From: Antedon mediterranea
Taxonomy: Eukaryota > Echinodermata > Crinoidea > Comatulida > Antedonidae
Assembly (NCBI RefSeq): GCF_964355755.1
Contig: NC_092670.1
Span: 20,459,201-20,523,200 of the forward strand
Reading direction: 5' to 3'
Length of the DNA: 64,000 bases
Part shown: positions 61,473 to 64,000 of the stretch, one piece after another
How the letters are laid out: every line of letters starts with the position of its first letter
Numbering within the stretch: position 1 is the first letter of the stretch
Position numbers and translations under genes: made by a program
The notes under the pieces: generated by a model
Told to the model about the DNA's origin: nothing
Databases searched by the model: none
What the model saw: the letters and a program-made list of their open reading frames with translations, nothing else

Positions 61473-63619
61473 ATGGCTGCCACCGGAGTGTTACCTTTCG
61501 TCAGAGGAGTAGATTTAAGTCAAAATAACTTCAAGGTTAGCTTATAAAAGTCGATAAAAACTAACATGAATTGTTTTTTATACTTATCTAAAATACAGAA
61601 TATCATTTTAAAGCGTTTCTTTCACCAAATAAAGTTTAATAAATAGCTAGGCCTAGGCCAATCATTTCAGTAAATTCCTTCTTGCAATTGAAATCCGAGC
61701 ACTGTGGCGCTGCTGCCAAGTGATCAATCAACTGGTCACACCCCCGTCCCCTAGGCCTAGCAATATAAAACGACTTAAAAATGTCTTAATACTATTATTT
61801 CAACTTTTAATATTATTAAAATTAATACAAATCATTATGCCTAACTAGAATAATATAACTGTATTTTAGAGAATGCATATGTTATGCGCGATTTGAACGA
61901 TTTGCGCAATTTGAAATTGCGCAAAAAAAATCCTTGCGCAATTTGAATTGAAACATGTGTTTCAAATTGCGCAAGCAACGTATTAAATTGCGCAAGTAAT
62001 CTGCAAATTGCGCAAGGTTTTTCGACAGATTGTGAAATCATGCACACCCATATTTTTATAGTAATTTCTAAGAATGATTCAAAATTAAAGATAAATATCG
62101 CATTTCCTTATTTTAGTAGTGCAAATATAGTTATAAGTTAGCATACCGTCGAAGAACCGACGAAGGAAAACGAAGCGGTGGTGTTCCACCAGGCGGGCGT
62201 GGCGCGGGCGGCCGGCTATACTACTCTAGCCTAGCTAGGGTCTGGACTACTGATACTGACTAGGTTACATGGCCTAGCTTAAACTAATATTAAAAACTTA
62301 ATTTTTACATTTATTTTGATTTATTTCAAGTTACAGTGATAATATTATTTAATTGTAATAATAAATGTTATGTATTTATTATACACATGTTATCTTCGCA
62401 TTTATTATGTTTTATTTTGAGTTATTTAGTTTCCAATAAATTATTATAATACCGATTGTCTGGTAGAATTTTGTTGCGCAATTTGAAAATTTACAGTTCG
62501 TTTTCAAATTGCGCAAAGGTGTCATTTTGCGCAAGAACTATCTTGCGCAATTTACAAATTGTGCAGCGCAATTTAAAATTGCGCAAAGATTTTCTTGCGC
62601 AAGTTGATTGCGCAATTTGAAATTGCGCAAAAAATCCTTGCGCAATTTTAAATTGCGCAAGAATTCTTTGCGCAATTTCAAATTGCGCAAGGATTTTTTT
62701 GCGCAATTTCAAATTGCGCAAATCGTTCAAATCGCGCATAACACATACATTATTTGTTTTGTTTGTGTTTTAATTAATAATATTACATTTTTTAAAAACT
62801 TATTTGTTAATTAATAATTATGCCTAGTCCAGCAGTATAATATATTAAAAAAGAATGATTTTTGTTCATCTGCATTACAGTCAACCGTGCAATTTGTGAA
62901 ATCCTGCATAAAACATTAACTGAATGACTTTCCAATGTAATAACATTAAAATTAACTAAGCCATATCTTTGCACTTTTTTAAAATTGATAGGATGATGAA
63001 TTCCCAAAACATGTTGCAGACATGTCTGGTCTCCGTTGGCTTCGTATCAACAAAACAAACCTGGACATGCTACCCGATGAACTTTCGCACCTATCCAAAC
63101 TTGTAAGTACAGTATTCATTAATTTTATTGCTTAACAAAAGTTATGACCTAACTAATTAGACAGTCTGACTAATTTTTTGTTTTTTTTTATAGGAACATT
63201 TACACATGTCAAGAAATAATCTAATACAGATACACGGAGACTTGCCAACTCTGAGTTGTCTGCGTACACTAAACTTGCGACATAATAAAATACGTAACTC
63301 TGGCATACCTAATGACGTGTTCAACCTAGAGGAGATTAGTGTAGTGGTGAGTTTGTTTTTGTGGCTTTGTAGTGTTGTTGAAATATACATAAAATAAAAA
63401 CTAAAACAGATCTTATGTAACAGCATCAATACTTAAATTCCACGATAATAATTATTTCTATATTACAGTGTCAGAAAATTATTGAAATCTCAACTGTCTT
63501 TCCATAAGTAAAAGTAAATTGTTGTGTTTTCAGGATTTCAGTTACAATCAGTTATCAGCCGTACCAGAAGAATGTGAAAAGGCAAAGTCTCTATTGGTGT
63601 TGAACTTAAGTCACAATAA
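61473..63619 (+). CDS. FLII: Flightless-I homologue (FLII), 5' part, runs off the window
   Basis: FLII joins N-terminal leucine-rich repeats to C-terminal gelsolin-like repeats and works in actin regulation and transcriptional coactivation. Four in-phase exons: 61473-61535, 62992-63102, 63194-63346, 63534-63619, giving 137 codons before the donor at 63620. The start MAATGVLPFVRGVDLSQNNF is the family start. LRRs follow: SGLRWLRINKTNLDMLPDEL, LEHLHMSRNNLIQIHGDL, LRTLNLRHNKIRNSGIPNDV, then DFSYNQLSAVPEE and LLVLNLSHN. The gelsolin part is outside the window. Intron 1 contains copy 2 of the ATTGCGCAA foldback element. Confidence 0.95.
61878..62745. mobile_element. foldback element with ATTGCGCAA repeats, copy 2
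   Basis: Opposite orientation to copy 1 at 33804. Same terminal inverted repeat (TGTTATGCGCGATTTGAACG and its complement), the same internal arrays of TTGCGCAA units, and the same CAGATTGTGAAATCATGCAC inner block. The flanks GCATA and CATAC suggest a CATA target duplication. The centre (about 62130-62290) differs from copy 1 and contains a GC-rich segment. Inserted in FLII intron 1. Confidence 0.82.
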
Positions 63620-63699
63620 GTAAGTTAAAAGATCCTATCAGCTTTTTTATCTCAATAATTAATAGAATTTCTACTAATACAGTCAAGTCTCCCAATACT

Positions 63700-64000
63700 G
63701 GACTATCTGAAAACAGGAAACTTTCCCAAAACCAGACTTTTCTAAAGGTCCCAAGTTGCTCTTTATGCACTTGTCAATTGTATGACTCACTATACGACCC
63801 CCGGGAGAGGTGCGTCATGGGTGCGTCATTTACAAATAATTACTGACGCAGGGGTGCGTCAAAAAACCTAGATGGTACGTCACATCAATGAACAAGGTGT
63901 GTCAATGTCCGTCACTTTACCACCCACCATATCATAAACAACATGGTCACAGTGCGTCAAAATGGGTGCGTCGTGGTCACCTAAAGGTAAGTCACCTTTT
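63700..64000. repeat. GGTGCGTCA-type degenerate repeats in FLII intron 4
   Basis: From about 63808 to the end the word GTGCGTCA or a close variant (GGTACGTCA, GGTGTGTCA, GTCCGTCA, and TGACGCAGG inverted) recurs every 15-35 bp. The array continues past the window edge. Non-coding, identity unknown. Confidence 0.55.

Overview
The window is a stretch of an animal nuclear genome: AT-rich, with long introns, GT-AG splicing and many short degraded transposable elements. The gene set (IFT56, ATF7IP, synaptogyrin, ZNF598, Flightless-I and a divergent G-alpha) is bilaterian. The style of the repeats, including dense TAGGCCTA palindromes, small inverted-repeat elements and a Penelope-like fragment, and the G-alpha type suggest an invertebrate deuterostome, most likely an echinoderm. 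That placement is inference.

Layout. 1-8.4 kb is repeat-rich. It holds a tRNA-derived SINE head, a ~1 kb foldback element, a two-exon integrase-like gene fragment and a decayed LINE. 8.4-25.0 kb (+) is a 15-exon ATF7IP homologue that I could splice in frame from start to stop (2216 codons). It has a very large acidic/low-complexity exon carrying 24 copies of an 11-residue repeat, a SUMO-interacting motif, two coiled coils, a Gln-rich tract and a C-terminal FN3 domain. 28.3-33.1 kb (-) is IFT56/TTC26, 16 exons, 556 residues, convergent with ATF7IP. 35.4-49.2 kb (+) is a complete 8-exon G-alpha of 359 residues, divergent from IFT56 across a 2.3 kb gap that holds a foldback element. 53.5-55.0 kb (-) is a 4-exon synaptogyrin. 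56.3-60.6 kb (+) is the ribosome-collision ubiquitin ligase ZNF598 in 6 exons. 61.5 kb to the end (+) is the first four exons of Flightless-I, cut by the window edge.

The genes do not form one pathway. They are housekeeping or signalling genes: heterochromatin silencing (ATF7IP), cilium transport (IFT56), receptor signalling (G-alpha), vesicle membrane (synaptogyrin), ribosome quality control (ZNF598) and actin/LRR (FLII).

The most interesting non-genic items are three. First, a foldback element family present twice (33.8 and 61.9 kb) is built from repeated ATTGCGCAA palindromes, the canonical C/EBP bZIP half-site pair. Second, a Penelope-like retroelement fragment in ATF7IP intron 4 has a perfect 53 bp inverted terminal copy and a plausible hammerhead ribozyme. 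Third, an array of bipartite CP2/LSF-Grainyhead-type sites lies in ATF7IP intron 1. All gene models come from reading exons and splice sites by eye. No alignment or search was run.
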